Origin: Erwinia psidii
GTDB taxonomy: Bacteria > Pseudomonadota > Gammaproteobacteria > Enterobacterales > Enterobacteriaceae
Assembly: GCF_003846135.1 (NCBI RefSeq)
Contig: NZ_RHHM01000018.1
Coordinates: forward strand, 1 to 64,000
Reading direction: 5' to 3'
Length of the DNA: 64,000 nt
The stretch's first letter is position 1. Every line of letters starts with the position of its first letter. This document shows positions 9,111 to 18,397 of this stretch, piece after piece. Below the pieces are notes generated by a model that searched no databases, had not been told where the DNA came from, and was given only the letters and a program-made list of their open reading frames with translations. A program made the position numbers and the translations under genes.

Positions 9111-9839
9111 ATGAAAAGTGAAACCGTCCCGATAACGGCCGCTGAACTGTCCGACAGGGATGAATCGATCTATCAGGCGCTGATAACGGCGATTGTCGAG
9201 CAGCAGTTGCCACCCGGCAGCAAACTGCCTGAAGAGGCGCTTGCGGAGATTTTTGGCGTCAGTCGTACCGGGATCCGTAAGGTGTTGCAACGCCTTGCGG
9301 CGGTGCAGATGATCGTATTAACGCCCAAACGCGGTGCACAGGTCGCCATGCCATCGGTGGAGGAAGCACGGGATATTTTCCATACGCGCTCCCTGATTGA
9401 ATGTGCCAACCTGCCTGCGGTGCTGGCACGCTGTCAGTCCACACATCTGGTGGCGCTGGAGAAACTTAACCGCCAGGAGCAACAGGCACATGCGCAGCAC
9501 GATGGTCCGGCGGCTATTCGCCATTCGGCTGCTTTTCATGTGCAGTTACAGGCCATCGCCGGTAATAGAGTGCTGACTGAAATGGTCATGCGGCTGACGC
9601 AGCGTTCATCGCTGGTGATTGCCGCCTATGGTGCGCCGTGGCAGCAGGGCTGCCGCTGCGACGATCACGATCGGCTGATTAAGCTGGTCCGAAAAAAAGA
9701 CCCCCGGTTGCTGGCTGACGCAATGCGGCAACATTTCACGCATATTGTAGAAAGTCTGCACTTTGAACGCAGTGGTGAAGCGCTGCCGGACTTTGCCAGA
9801 ATATTTGCTGGTTTTGCAGTGCAACTGGAGGATCGCTGA
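9111..9839 (+). CDS. hpxS: GntR/FCD-family regulator of allantoin use
   Basis: A 242-residue regulator with an N-terminal winged helix (about residues 15-80: IVEQQLPPGSKLPEEALAE, then GVSRTGIRKVLQRLA) and a C-terminal all-helical FCD ligand domain (about 90-225). The latter has the usual histidines in FHVQLQAIAGN and MRQHFTHI. The start at 9111 is chosen because CGGAG lies 6 bases upstream; an in-frame GTG at 9069 has no site. It heads hpxSAB: its TGA overlaps the ATG of the racemase. In Klebsiella, HpxS represses without allantoin and activates, together with NAC, in its presence. Confidence 0.9.
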   Translation: MKSETVPITAAELSDRDESIYQALITAIVEQQLPPGSKLPEEALAEIFGVSRTGIRKVLQRLAAVQMIVLTPKRGAQVAMPSVEEARDIFHTRSLIECANLPAVLARCQSTHLVALEKLNRQEQQAHAQHDGPAAIRHSAAFHVQLQAIAGNRVLTEMVMRLTQRSSLVIAAYGAPWQQGCRCDDHDRLIKLVRKKDPRLLADAMRQHFTHIVESLHFERSGEALPDFARIFAGFAVQLEDR

Positions 9840-10612
9840 TGATGGCAAAACAGGTTATCCAGGTCATTAATCCCAACACCAGCCTGGCGATGACAGAAAC
9901 CATTGCGCAAGCCGCCCGTGCTGTGGCGGCACCGACAACAGAGATCCTTGCCGTATGCCCGTCGCAGGGTGTTCCCTCCATTGAAGGGCATTTTGATGAA
10001 GCGGTGGCTGCTATCGGCGTGCTGGAGCAGGTGAAAGCCGGACGTGAACAGGGCGTTTGCGGTCATATTATTGCCTGCTTTGGCGATCCGGGCCTGCTGG
10101 CGGCCCGCGAGCAGGCCAGTGGGCCGGTGGTTGGTATTGCTGAAGCGGCGATGCACCTGGCCACAATGGTGGCGACACGCTTTTCAGTGGTCACCACGCT
10201 GCCGCGAACGGTGATCATTGCGCGACATCTGTTGCAGCAGTATGGTTTTGAACACCACTGTGCCGCGCTCCATGCCATCGACCTGCCGGTGCTGGCGCTG
10301 GAAGATGGCAGCGGGCTGGCTCAGGAAAAAGTGCGGGAACGCTGTATACAGGCGAAACGCCATGACGGCAGCGGCGCGATTGTTCTTGGCTGTGGCGGTA
10401 TGGCAACCCTCGCCCGTGAACTGACGCAGGAGCTGGCTATCCCGGTGATAGATGGCGTGGGTGCAGCGGTGAAAATGGTCGAATCGCTGGTGGCACTGGG
10501 GCTTTCGACCAGTAAGCACGGTGATTTGGACTATCCTGTTGAAAAAGAACTGTCGGGCCAGTTTGCACGCCTGAGCTGGACAAACGTAATCAAGCCAATA
10601 ACAGGACTCTGA
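9839..10612 (+). CDS. hpxA: Allantoin racemase
   Basis: A 257-residue member of the Asp/Glu/hydantoin racemase superfamily that interconverts R- and S-allantoin so that a stereospecific allantoinase can use both. The two catalytic cysteines of this cofactor-independent fold are visible: Cys80 in ACFGDPG and Cys185 in LGCGGM. The N-terminus VINPNTS is the family substrate-phosphate-like loop. It is the middle gene of hpxSAB; its start overlaps the hpxS stop (TGATG) and hpxB starts 2 bases after its own stop, indicating tight coupling. Confidence 0.92.
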   Translation: MMAKQVIQVINPNTSLAMTETIAQAARAVAAPTTEILAVCPSQGVPSIEGHFDEAVAAIGVLEQVKAGREQGVCGHIIACFGDPGLLAAREQASGPVVGIAEAAMHLATMVATRFSVVTTLPRTVIIARHLLQQYGFEHHCAALHAIDLPVLALEDGSGLAQEKVRERCIQAKRHDGSGAIVLGCGGMATLARELTQELAIPVIDGVGAAVKMVESLVALGLSTSKHGDLDYPVEKELSGQFARLSWTNVIKPITGL

Positions 10613-10614
10613 CG

Positions 10615-11574
10615 ATGAACAGTGCCGTTGACAAAAAAGAGTACAGTTTTAATAAAAATTACCCCCGTGACCTGGTAGGCTATGCGGGTAATCCTCCCCA
10701 TGCTGCCTGGCCGGGAAAGGCAAAAATTGCCGTCCAGTTCGTACTGAACTATGAAGAGGGCGCTGAAAATAATGTGCTGCATGGCGATGCCGGCTCCGAG
10801 CAGTTTTTATCCGATATCATTGGCGCGGCGAGCTATCCTGAACGTCATATGTCGATGGATTCACTGTATGAGTATGGTTCCCGTGCGGGATTCTGGCGTA
10901 TTCATCATGAATTCCAAAAGCGTGGGTTGCCGCTGACCGTATTTGGTGTCGCGATGGCGCTGGCCCGTCACCCTGAGATCGTTGCCGCAATCAGGGAGGC
11001 AAACTATGACGTGGTAAGCCACGGCTGGCGCTGGATCCACTATCAGGGAATGGATGCCAGAACGGAACGTCAGCATATGCAGCTGGCGGTGGATACCCTG
11101 GCCGATCTGTTTGGTCGCGCGCCGACCGGATGGTACACCGGGCGGGACAGCCCCAATACCCGCAGGCTGGTGGTCGAGCAGGGCGGTTTTACTTACGACA
11201 GCGATTACTACGGTGACGATCTGCCGTTCTGGACACAGGTGACCTGTCAGGATGGCAGCGTGAAGCCACATCTGATCATTCCGTATACGCTGGAAACCAA
11301 CGATATGCGTTTTGCCACGCCGCAGGGATTCAATACGGCTGAACAGTTCTTTACCTATCTGAAAGACAGTTTCGACGTGTTGTATGAAGAGGGAGAAACC
11401 GCGCCAAAAATGCTGTCAGTAGGCATGCACTGTCGGTTACTGGGACGTCCGGGGCGCTTTCGCGCATTGCAGCGTTTCCTCGACTATATCCAGCAACACG
11501 ATGCGGTATGGATATGCACCCGGCAACAGATTGCCGATCATTGGGTGAAAACGCATCCGGTCTCTGGCGTTTAA
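10615..11574 (+). CDS. hpxB: Allantoinase, PuuE type
   Basis: Hydrolyses allantoin to allantoate. The 319-residue protein belongs to the polysaccharide deacetylase-like (NodB) allantoinases, not to the amidohydrolase-type AllB. Marks include the start YPRDLVGYAGNPP, VLNYEEGAENN, SHGWRWIHYQG, GWYTGRDSPNTRRLV, the metal-site stretch DSDYYGDDLPFW, and MLSVGMHCRLLGRPGR near the C-terminus. It is the last gene of hpxSAB, with HpxA supplying the correct stereoisomer. No terminator is obvious; a 160-bp AT-rich gap follows. Confidence 0.94.
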   Translation: MNSAVDKKEYSFNKNYPRDLVGYAGNPPHAAWPGKAKIAVQFVLNYEEGAENNVLHGDAGSEQFLSDIIGAASYPERHMSMDSLYEYGSRAGFWRIHHEFQKRGLPLTVFGVAMALARHPEIVAAIREANYDVVSHGWRWIHYQGMDARTERQHMQLAVDTLADLFGRAPTGWYTGRDSPNTRRLVVEQGGFTYDSDYYGDDLPFWTQVTCQDGSVKPHLIIPYTLETNDMRFATPQGFNTAEQFFTYLKDSFDVLYEEGETAPKMLSVGMHCRLLGRPGRFRALQRFLDYIQQHDAVWICTRQQIADHWVKTHPVSGV

Positions 11575-11734
11575 GCATAGCCTGAAGGCTATTTGTTTGC
11601 TGAAATAAATAGCTTTTTAAGTAACGATGCCATCATGAAATTTAATATTGAAGAGGGTTGGTTTTTATGTAACGCTTAAAAATGTAGTGAGAAGATAATT
11701 ATGGAATGTTTTTTCGTTAATAAGGATGTTTATT

Positions 11735-12523
11735 ATGCGTAAAATTAATTTTATAACAGGGGTATTTTCACTTTTTTTTATTGTCTCTGATGGCAATACC
11801 ATGAGTAGCACGCCGCAAAATCCCTGGGCTGGTCAAATCACCAATTTCATGGGCTCAATGCCAGATAATACACAAGGATACAAAGTATTATCTTATCCCA
11901 TTAAAGTCATGTCGGGTAAGAAGGAGCAGGGATTTTATTACTCGCAGTACGTCTTTTTTAAACATCCAGGCGATCAGAATGCTGCCTATTACATGGGCAT
12001 TCAACCCTGGGGGGACAATCAGGCTAAAGTGATTTTTTCTGTATTTGGTGCCAATGTCGAGAAGCAGGACCCAAAATGCACGGATGAGGCCGATCATAAA
12101 AATGGATCAAGCTGTTATGCCTTTATGCCTTTTGAATATGATGTTGAATACAAATTTATCGCCACTCTGGTCAGTTCTACCTCATCAGGAAATATTTGGG
12201 AAGGCTATGCTGTCAATACTGTCAGTAATGATGCCCGCCGCATAGGATCGTGGAAAACCCCTACCGCGTGGGGACTGCTGTCGGGTAAAAGCATCGGATT
12301 CATTGAGCATTTTCTCAGCATAGAAAATTGCTCACTTCTTCCGGCCACATCAGCACTTTTCGGACCGGGTGTTGGCAGCGTATCGACCGCTGAATCCGTC
12401 ACTGGGAAATTAACTGCTGCCTATTCAGCTATTTCTGAACCATGCAAAGGAAAAATCCCCTTCAGTTCAACCATCCAGGCTGATGGCAGTCTTCTTGTCA
12501 GGCAGGATAAAGGCATCAACTGA
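11735..12523 (+). CDS. Secreted DUF3472-like protein of unknown function
   Basis: A 262-residue protein. The second of two in-frame ATGs is used because AAGGA (11722-11726) is correctly spaced from it and overlaps the first. The N-terminus MRKINFITGVFSLFFIV looks like a signal peptide or membrane anchor. The order YYMGIQPW, VIFSVFGA, Cys-rich loop, YKFIATL, EGYAV and RRIGSWKTP resembles DUF3472 proteins from memory; that match is not certain. Four cysteines (two in the KCTDEADHKNGSSC loop) could form disulfides after export. The local DNA is AT-rich compared with hpxB, and the gene separates hpxSAB from hpxZYXW, suggesting later insertion. Confidence 0.6.
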   Translation: MRKINFITGVFSLFFIVSDGNTMSSTPQNPWAGQITNFMGSMPDNTQGYKVLSYPIKVMSGKKEQGFYYSQYVFFKHPGDQNAAYYMGIQPWGDNQAKVIFSVFGANVEKQDPKCTDEADHKNGSSCYAFMPFEYDVEYKFIATLVSSTSSGNIWEGYAVNTVSNDARRIGSWKTPTAWGLLSGKSIGFIEHFLSIENCSLLPATSALFGPGVGSVSTAESVTGKLTAAYSAISEPCKGKIPFSSTIQADGSLLVRQDKGIN

Positions 12524-12683
12524 CGTTGGCTGAATTTTATTGTGAACTGAAAATTGCGTCTCCTGGCGTATGTCTGTCAATAAGTTCTGGCTCTGCTTTA
12601 TTTTCTCTGAATGTTAATCTTGCATAACAGTCACAGACTTCTTATTAAAATTGTCAGTATGTGCCTGTGGGATGTAATTAACT

Positions 12684-12710
12684 CTGCCTTCTGCGAAGGC
12701 GGATTTTTTC
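12684..12710 (+). terminator. Rho-independent terminator
   Basis: Stem GCCTTC / GAAGGC with a TGC loop followed by GGATTTTTTC, 160 bases after the DUF3472-like gene. A second small hairpin (ATGCGG / CCGCAT, 12722-12737) stands just before the ribosome binding site of the next gene. Confidence 0.7.
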
Positions 12711-12753
12711 TTCACCCGGCGATGCGGATGACCGCATAAGGAGCATTGAAACC

Positions 12754-13425
12754 ATGTTTGCTATAGACTGGCAATTTATTGACAAGGTTGTCTATATTAA
12801 CCTGAAAAAAAGAACTGACAGAAATGAAGCGATGCAAAAGGAATTGCAGCGAGTCGGTATTCCACAGGATAAAATTGTCCGTTTTGAGGCTATCGAAGAT
12901 ATATGCGGCGGTATTGGTTGCGCCTTATCCCATGCCGGGGTGTTGGCAATGGCGGAACGTCATCACTGGCGGAACGTGCTGATCCTGGAAGATGATATGA
13001 GGTTTAATGAGGACGACTCATCCTGCAGGCGACTGAATAATTTCATGGTGCATTTACGGGAAATGTCGTGGGATGTCGGATTTCTTTCAGCCAGTTATTT
13101 CATTATTAAAAATGTCAGGGATGAATTGTACAAAGTTGAATTTGCTTATCTTGCTAACAGTTACCTGGTTAATAAACATTATTACGCCAGGCTGATGCAA
13201 AACGTTCATGAATCTGTTGTTCAGCAGCGAAACGGTGTGCCTTACCATAAATCGACAATGGATTATCACTGGATGCAGCTGATGGCTAAAGACCGATGGT
13301 ATGGTGTCTATCCCTGCACCGGCTATCAGATACCCGATATGAGTGATATTGAAAATAAAGTAATGGACAGGACGGCCTTTTTTAACCGTCCTCTTGACGA
13401 AATAAAACAGTATGGCTCCCATTGA
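12754..13425 (+). CDS. Glycosyltransferase family 25 protein
   Basis: A 223-residue protein with the landmarks of family GT25, the LPS and lipooligosaccharide galactosyltransferases: VYINLKKRTDRNEAM (residues 13-27), GCALSHAGVLAMA (55-67) and the metal-binding LILEDDMRF (76-84). There is no membrane segment, so it probably acts on a lipid-linked or surface acceptor at the inner membrane. The acceptor is unknown. AAGGAG at 12738-12743 supports the start. Codon use is AT-rich, like the gene before it. Neither gene belongs to purine catabolism, and both appear inserted within the hpx region. Confidence 0.85.
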   Translation: MFAIDWQFIDKVVYINLKKRTDRNEAMQKELQRVGIPQDKIVRFEAIEDICGGIGCALSHAGVLAMAERHHWRNVLILEDDMRFNEDDSSCRRLNNFMVHLREMSWDVGFLSASYFIIKNVRDELYKVEFAYLANSYLVNKHYYARLMQNVHESVVQQRNGVPYHKSTMDYHWMQLMAKDRWYGVYPCTGYQIPDMSDIENKVMDRTAFFNRPLDEIKQYGSH

Positions 13426-13687
13426 TTCGTTACTCCCTGCCATCCGGCCGGGAGGAGGCCACCAGGCCGGTGAATCAGGTTACGGCGCGCGCTGGCCCCG
13501 TCAATATTGTGCTATCGCCATCAGATGAAAGATAGCCAAAGAAGATCGCCCGGTGAGCTTAGCCGGGAAATGATTGTGGTCGCCAGTGCACCTGCAATGT
13601 GCAGAATAAAAGGGGAGAGCGGTTATTACGCTGCATTCACGACCGGGGTGGGTGCAACCGGTCTGCTTTGGCAACATCAAGAACGAT

Positions 13688-13721
13688 ACGACGGACAGCG
13701 TTTTTGTACTGTCCCCGTCGT
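13688..13721 (-). terminator. Hairpin at the end of the hpxWXYZ operon
   Basis: Stem ACGACGGACAG / CTGTCCCCGTCGT (one bulge) directly abutting the hpxZ stop codon. It lacks a strong T-run on the minus strand. The remaining 262 bases back to the glycosyltransferase gene (13426-13687) hold no supported gene. Confidence 0.55.
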
Positions 13722-14111
13722 TCAGCTCATCAGGCTGACCTGTGCCGCAACGATCCGCCAGCCGCAGGGAAGTTTCACCCACGTTTGCTGCTGGCGACCC
13801 ACGTTGTCACTCCCCTCGCGGGTGAACTCCGTACTGCATACCGCGTAATCATCGCCAAAGGTGGTGATCACCGTATTATGAAGTTGGCGATCCAACCCCT
13901 GTGCTGACCGGCTGGCGCGAAAGGTGCGGATCTGGTCAATACCGTAAAGATTCTCTCCTGGACCCAGCCGCACGGTGCGTTCATCGTGCCAGAATAATTC
14001 ATCCAGTACGGCGGTGTTATTACTGATTAACGCCTCTTCGTAGCGATAAAATGCGCTGGTAACTTCAGCCAGGATCGCCGGTCGATCTATATGTTCAGTT
14101 TTCATCATCAT
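13722..14111 (-). CDS. hpxZ: Oxalurate catabolism protein HpxZ
   Basis: A 129-residue SnoaL/NTF2-like protein of the DUF3225 type found in hpx operons. The family pattern VTSAFYRYEEALISNNTAVLDELFWHDERTVRLGPGE is clear, as are the middle STEFTREG and the ending GWRIVAAQVSLM. The precise reaction is not established; it is thought to act with HpxX and HpxY at the oxalurate step. Three consecutive ATGs open the frame. The first overlaps the hpxY stop codon (ATGA), indicating translational coupling. It is the last gene of the minus-strand operon hpxWXYZ. Confidence 0.9.
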   Translation of the reverse strand: MMMKTEHIDRPAILAEVTSAFYRYEEALISNNTAVLDELFWHDERTVRLGPGENLYGIDQIRTFRASRSAQGLDRQLHNTVITTFGDDYAVCSTEFTREGSDNVGRQQQTWVKLPCGWRIVAAQVSLMS

Positions 14112-15505
14112 ATTCCCAGGTTAGCAGGTAGCGCACGGGCGATACCCATCTGTTCCAGCGCCCAGGCGACCCGCAGGCAGGCGTCTTCTCTGAAGGGGGC
14201 TGCGATGAGTTGCAGGCCAATTGGCAGGCCGCTGGCGGTCTGGAGTGGTACCGTAGTCACCGGCAGGCCAAGAAAAGAGATCGGCTGGGTCAACATGCCC
14301 ATGCTGGCGCGGATGGGCAAATCTGTACCGTTGATATGCATGGTTTGCTGGCCGATTTCCGTGGCCGTGGTGGGCGTGGCCGGTGCAATCAGCACGTCGA
14401 ACTGTTCAAACAGCGGCAGCACCTGCTGACGGAAATGGTGGCGAAAACGTTGCGCCTGTACATACCAGGCGGAGGGCATCATTGCGCCGGCGAGCAGGCG
14501 CTCGCGTGAAAACGGTTCAAAGCGTTCCGGGCTATGTCGCAGGGCAGGCAGGTAATGATTGCCCCCTTCGGCGGCAGTAATAATAAAAGCGGCGCTTCGT
14601 GCCAGTTCAGCCTCGGCCAGTGCCACTTCATCCTGCACGTTCAGCGCGCTGGCAGCCGTCGCCACGGCGGTGCGGGCCTCCTGTGAACACCAGTCCTGAA
14701 AGTAGCCAGCCAGGACGGCGCAGCGCACACCGTCCAGCCCTTTTTCCAGTGTCGGCTGTGCGGGTTGCAGGTTTTTTTCTGCCTGAAAACGGTCCAGTGG
14801 GTCCTGCCCCTGGAGCGCATCATACACCCTCGCCAGATCGTCCACCGAGCGGGCAAATGGCCCAATATGATCGAGGCTGGCAACAAACGGATGGCTGCCG
14901 CTACGCGAGAGACGGCCAAAAGTGGGTTTAAGACCAAAAATGCCGCACAGTGAGGCGGGCACGCGTATTGAACCGTTGGTATCGGTGCCAAGAGAAAAAT
15001 GCACCAGTCCGGCGGCCACCGCCGCCGCTGAACCGCCGGACGATCCTCCGGCAACCCTGGTCAGATCGCGCGGATTACGGGTTGCACCGTAACAGGTGTT
15101 TTCGGTGGTAAAGCCATAAGCATAGGCATCCATGTTCAGCATCCCGCTGAGCAGTCCACCTGCCATGCCCAGTTGCCGGACGGCGCGGCTGTCCTCCTGA
15201 GCGGGCTTGCGATCGCTAAACAGGCTGGCTCCGGCCAGGGTGGCGTGTCCCGCGACATCAAACAGATTCTTCACCGCCCAGGGAATGGCCGCCAGCGACG
15301 GCAACGGCTGGCCCGTTTTACGCAGATGGTCGACAGCATCCGCTTCCCGGAACATGCGTTCGCGGGTGATGTGGGTCCAGGCGTTAATCGCCGGGTTATA
15401 TTGCTCAATATCGTTCAGCGTTTGTTGTGCTATCTCCCGTGCACTCAGCTCGCCAGTGACCAGCGCGTGCTTCAGTCCGGCAATGGATAATGAGGAAAGG
15501 CTCAT
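14108..15505 (-). CDS. hpxY: AtzE-family amidohydrolase HpxY
   Basis: A 465-residue amidase-signature enzyme. The catalytic Ser-cisSer-Lys triad is recognisable: the Lys in [11 protein letters not shown] near residue 79, the glycine/serine loop [16 protein letters not shown], and the nucleophile Ser in [13 protein letters not shown]. It likely hydrolyses an amide in the oxalurate branch of ureide breakdown, together with the small partner HpxX in a GatA-GatC-like pair. Its start overlaps the hpxX stop and its stop overlaps the hpxZ start. Substrate assignment follows the hpx operon context and is not shown by the sequence. Confidence 0.9.
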   Translation of the reverse strand: MSLSSLSIAGLKHALVTGELSAREIAQQTLNDIEQYNPAINAWTHITRERMFREADAVDHLRKTGQPLPSLAAIPWAVKNLFDVAGHATLAGASLFSDRKPAQEDSRAVRQLGMAGGLLSGMLNMDAYAYGFTTENTCYGATRNPRDLTRVAGGSSGGSAAAVAAGLVHFSLGTDTNGSIRVPASLCGIFGLKPTFGRLSRSGSHPFVASLDHIGPFARSVDDLARVYDALQGQDPLDRFQAEKNLQPAQPTLEKGLDGVRCAVLAGYFQDWCSQEARTAVATAASALNVQDEVALAEAELARSAAFIITAAEGGNHYLPALRHSPERFEPFSRERLLAGAMMPSAWYVQAQRFRHHFRQQVLPLFEQFDVLIAPATPTTATEIGQQTMHINGTDLPIRASMGMLTQPISFLGLPVTTVPLQTASGLPIGLQLIAAPFREDACLRVAWALEQMGIARALPANLGI

Positions 15506-15690
15506 GCTTTGTAGACCCCCGCCACTTCCAGACGATCATCAAGAGGGAAGGCCATCAGCGGATCTGCCATCGCGGCAATACGGCTGAACTGAATGAACAG
15601 TTCTGCACGGCGCTGCTCGTCAAGCGGGACGCCAAGCACCTGCTCCATCTGTGCCAGGTAGCTTGTCCAGTCGGGTGAAATTTGCTCCAT
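15502..15690 (-). CDS. hpxX: Oxalurate catabolism protein HpxX
   Basis: A 62-residue AtzG/GatC-like small subunit. The sequence WTSYLAQMEQVLGVPLDEQRRAELFIQFSRIAAMADPLMAFPLDD follows the pattern of these amidase partner proteins, which wrap around and stabilise the large subunit. It sits directly upstream of, and overlaps, the AtzE-type amidase gene hpxY. It starts 12 bases after the hpxW stop, with GGAGAAG just before its ATG. Confidence 0.87.
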   Translation of the reverse strand: MEQISPDWTSYLAQMEQVLGVPLDEQRRAELFIQFSRIAAMADPLMAFPLDDRLEVAGVYKA

Positions 15691-15702
15691 CTTCTTCTCC
15701 TG

Positions 15703-17289
15703 TTAAAAACCGGCAGCGCTGCCGTTGCTGCGGGGATCGCAGGCTCCTTCCAGCATGCCATTGGTATGCCGGATAATGGCACCGGCATGGCCAACGGCCT
15801 CGCTGAACGCAGGCAGAGCCTCAACCTCATGGCCCAGCGCCCGCAGTTGTTGAAATATTTCCGGGGCAAACCGCGCTTCCAGCTTCAGCGTGTCGGAAGA
15901 CTGTCCCCAGGTCCGCCCCAGTAGCCAGCGGGGCGCGCTGATACTTTGTTGCAGTGGCATTCCCTGCACCACATGGCGGGTAAAAATAGCCGCCTGGGTT
16001 TGGGGTTGGCCATCGCCGCCCATTGAACCGTACACCAGCGTTCTGCCATCGTGCAGCCGTGCAGCGGCCGGATTAAGGGTATGGAATGGCTGTTTGCCGG
16101 GGACCAGTGCCAGCAGATGATGTGGATCGAGACTGAATGCCGCCCCGCGATTCTGCCAGGTGATGCCGGTATCCGGGATCACCACGCCACTGCCAAACTC
16201 GTGATAAATGCTCTGAATAAATGAAACCGCCAGCCCGCTGCTGTCCATCACGCCCATCCACACCGTGTCGCCGGGGCCTTTGCCGCTGCCCCAGGGGGCT
16301 GCATGTTGGTCATCAATTTTAGCAGCCAGCTCCGCCATCCTCGCTGCGTTGAGCAGCGACTGTACCGGCTCCTGCATATACCGCGGATCGGTGATATAGC
16401 GATCGCGCAGGCCGAAAGCCAGCTTGGTGGCTTCGACGATACGATGAATGGTTTGTGCCTCGTTGGCTTCTGCCATTGGCAGGTTGTCGGTGATCCCCAA
16501 AATCGCCAGTGAAACCAGGCCCTGCGTCGGTGGCGTCAGATTAAAAATCTCGCCGTACTGATGTTGAATGCGTAGCGGCGTGCGGCGTTTGGCCTGATGC
16601 TGTTGCAGGTCGGCAAGGGTGACTGGCATACCGAGTGCAGACATCTCTTTTGCCAGTTTGTTTGCCAGGGTTCCACGGTAGAAACTCTCCAGTCCTTCTT
16701 CCGTCAGGAGACTGAGCGTATTGGCCAGCTGAGGTTGTGTAAAACGGCTGCCAGCGAGTGGCAGCTTGCCATCCGGCAAAAAGATGTCGGTAAAACCGGG
16801 CTGATTGACCAGTTCAGCGTATTTACTGCGGGTTGCTTCTGCCTGTGAATGGGTAACCGGAACGCCATCAGCGGCATAACGAATGGCGTCTGCCAGCAGG
16901 CGGGAAACCGGCAGGAGATTGCCCCCCAGTTCGGCAGACACCTTAAGCGCTTCCGCCCAGCCGCTGACGGTGCCTGCAACGGTCAACGCCGCCTGCGGGC
17001 CACGGTGGGGAATGGTGGCTGCCCCCTGATAAAAATCGATATCGGCCAGCGAACCGGCGGCACCGCTGGCATCTATGGCGACTGGCTCCCCCTGCGGCGG
17101 GACAATCAGCCAGAAACCATCGCCGCCCAGTCCGTTCATATGAGGATAAACCACCGCTACGGTGGCGGCAGCAGCGACCATCGCTTCAATCGCATTCCCG
17201 CCTTCGCGCAGAACGGCGACGGCACTTTCGCTGGCCAGATGGTGGGGGGCCACGGCCATGCCAAATGGGGCGATATTACTCTGGATCAT
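15703..17289 (-). CDS. hpxW: Oxamate amidohydrolase HpxW
   Basis: A 528-residue N-terminal-nucleophile hydrolase of the gamma-glutamyltransferase superfamily. In Klebsiella HpxW hydrolyses oxamate to oxalate and ammonia, the last nitrogen-releasing step of this pathway. Self-cleavage should occur before Thr342 in GPGDTVWMGVMD, separating large and small subunits. GLGGDGFW, GTVSGWAEAL and YGSMGGDGQPQ are superfamily motifs. No signal peptide is present, unlike periplasmic Ggt, so it is cytoplasmic. It is the first gene of hpxWXYZ, divergent from hpxU across 174 bp. Confidence 0.92.
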   Translation of the reverse strand: MIQSNIAPFGMAVAPHHLASESAVAVLREGGNAIEAMVAAAATVAVVYPHMNGLGGDGFWLIVPPQGEPVAIDASGAAGSLADIDFYQGAATIPHRGPQAALTVAGTVSGWAEALKVSAELGGNLLPVSRLLADAIRYAADGVPVTHSQAEATRSKYAELVNQPGFTDIFLPDGKLPLAGSRFTQPQLANTLSLLTEEGLESFYRGTLANKLAKEMSALGMPVTLADLQQHQAKRRTPLRIQHQYGEIFNLTPPTQGLVSLAILGITDNLPMAEANEAQTIHRIVEATKLAFGLRDRYITDPRYMQEPVQSLLNAARMAELAAKIDDQHAAPWGSGKGPGDTVWMGVMDSSGLAVSFIQSIYHEFGSGVVIPDTGITWQNRGAAFSLDPHHLLALVPGKQPFHTLNPAAARLHDGRTLVYGSMGGDGQPQTQAAIFTRHVVQGMPLQQSISAPRWLLGRTWGQSSDTLKLEARFAPEIFQQLRALGHEVEALPAFSEAVGHAGAIIRHTNGMLEGACDPRSNGSAAGF

Positions 17290-17463
17290 TACAGTCTCAT
17301 TTTTTTCAGGATTTCAGAGGGATTACATAAGCAAGAGATGTTCCAGTTTGTTGCCTGTCAGACGATAAGGCAGGAAAACCTCGCCGGTGAAATAATTTTT
17401 AAGCAGGCATGTAATTTGTATAGGCTATGTTCCCTGAAACAAAAGTTACAAAGGCGCTATGCA

Positions 17464-18303
17464 ATGAAGCAGCTTGATGAACGTCTGAAAAGCCATTATC
17501 CGCACCTCTCGCCGCAGGAACAACGTGTGGCAGATTTTGTTTTTGATCATTTCAACGATCTGATCAGCTACAACAGTGCGGAACTGGCCCGGCTCAGTAA
17601 CGTGTCAAAGGCCACCGTCAGCCGCCTGTTTAAGCGGCTTGGCTATGAAAAATATAAAGCGATGCGCGACGAATTGCGTACCCTACGTCAGAGCGGTATG
17701 CCGCTGACGGATAACCGGGATGCGGTGCAGGGCAACACCCTGCTGGCGCGGCATTACAAACAGGAAATGGCCAATCTCACGCAGTGGGTGAACAGCATTG
17801 ATGCCACGCAGTTTGGTGAAGTGGTACAACACCTGTCGGGGTGTAAACGTTTGTTTATCATCGGGATGCGTAATTCATGGCCGCTTGCACTGCATTTTCG
17901 CCAACAGCTGCTGCAGGCTCGTGGCGGGATAGTGCTGTTGCCACAGCCGGGGCAGACGCTGGCGGAAGAGCTGGTGGATATTACCCCTGACGATATGGTG
18001 GTGGTGATGGCCTATCGCCGCCGTCCGCGTATTATCAAACCCCTGTTGCAGCAGCTCCAGAGCCACGCTGTGCCGACGCTTTTGGTCTGCGAACCGCAGG
18101 CTCAGGCACTGATTGCGCTGGCCCGCTGGCAGCTTTGTGCACCACTGGACAGCGTGTCTGCTTTTGACAGTTACGCCTCAGCCAACAGCCTGATCAACCT
18201 GCTGGCAAATGCGGTGCTGCACGAACTGCTCAGTGCAGGCCGTCAACGTATTCATCAGATCGCCGACCTTTACCAGCATCTTGATGAGCTGGAACAACGC
18301 TGA
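17464..18303 (+). CDS. hpxU: RpiR/MurR-family regulator HpxU
   Basis: A 279-residue regulator with an N-terminal RpiR helix-turn-helix (about residues 1-77; SAELARLSNVSKATVSRLFKRLGYEKYKAMRDEL) and a C-terminal SIS ligand-binding domain (about 120-260). The frame is open far upstream (to 16849), but that part is the antisense of hpxW; the first plausible ATG outside hpxW is 17464. It is divergently placed from hpxWXYZ and probably controls it. The ligand is unknown; an oxalurate- or oxamate-like compound is a guess from context. Confidence 0.88.
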   Translation: MKQLDERLKSHYPHLSPQEQRVADFVFDHFNDLISYNSAELARLSNVSKATVSRLFKRLGYEKYKAMRDELRTLRQSGMPLTDNRDAVQGNTLLARHYKQEMANLTQWVNSIDATQFGEVVQHLSGCKRLFIIGMRNSWPLALHFRQQLLQARGGIVLLPQPGQTLAEELVDITPDDMVVVMAYRRRPRIIKPLLQQLQSHAVPTLLVCEPQAQALIALARWQLCAPLDSVSAFDSYASANSLINLLANAVLHELLSAGRQRIHQIADLYQHLDELEQR

Positions 18304-18340
18304 TGGGGCTTCATTTTGGTGCGTTGCCTTATTATGGTTC

Positions 18341-18357
18341 AAGGCGTTCGCCTTTTC
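18341..18357 (+). terminator. Short terminator hairpin after hpxU
   Basis: Stem AAGGCG / CGCCTT with a two-base loop, followed by TTC, 37 bases past the hpxU stop. A weak but plausible terminator. Confidence 0.5.
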
Positions 18358-18397
18358 GGTACGCCGTTTTTGCACGGCGATACCCGGCCATCTGACG

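Noticed and set aside
13501-13907. Plus-strand frames of about 100 codons between the glycosyltransferase and hpxZ
   Set aside because: They run into the antisense of hpxZ and have no motif or ribosome binding site.
16849-17463. Long plus-strand extension that would add about 205 residues to hpxU
   Set aside because: It is antisense to hpxW; the RpiR domain starts normally at the ATG at 17464.
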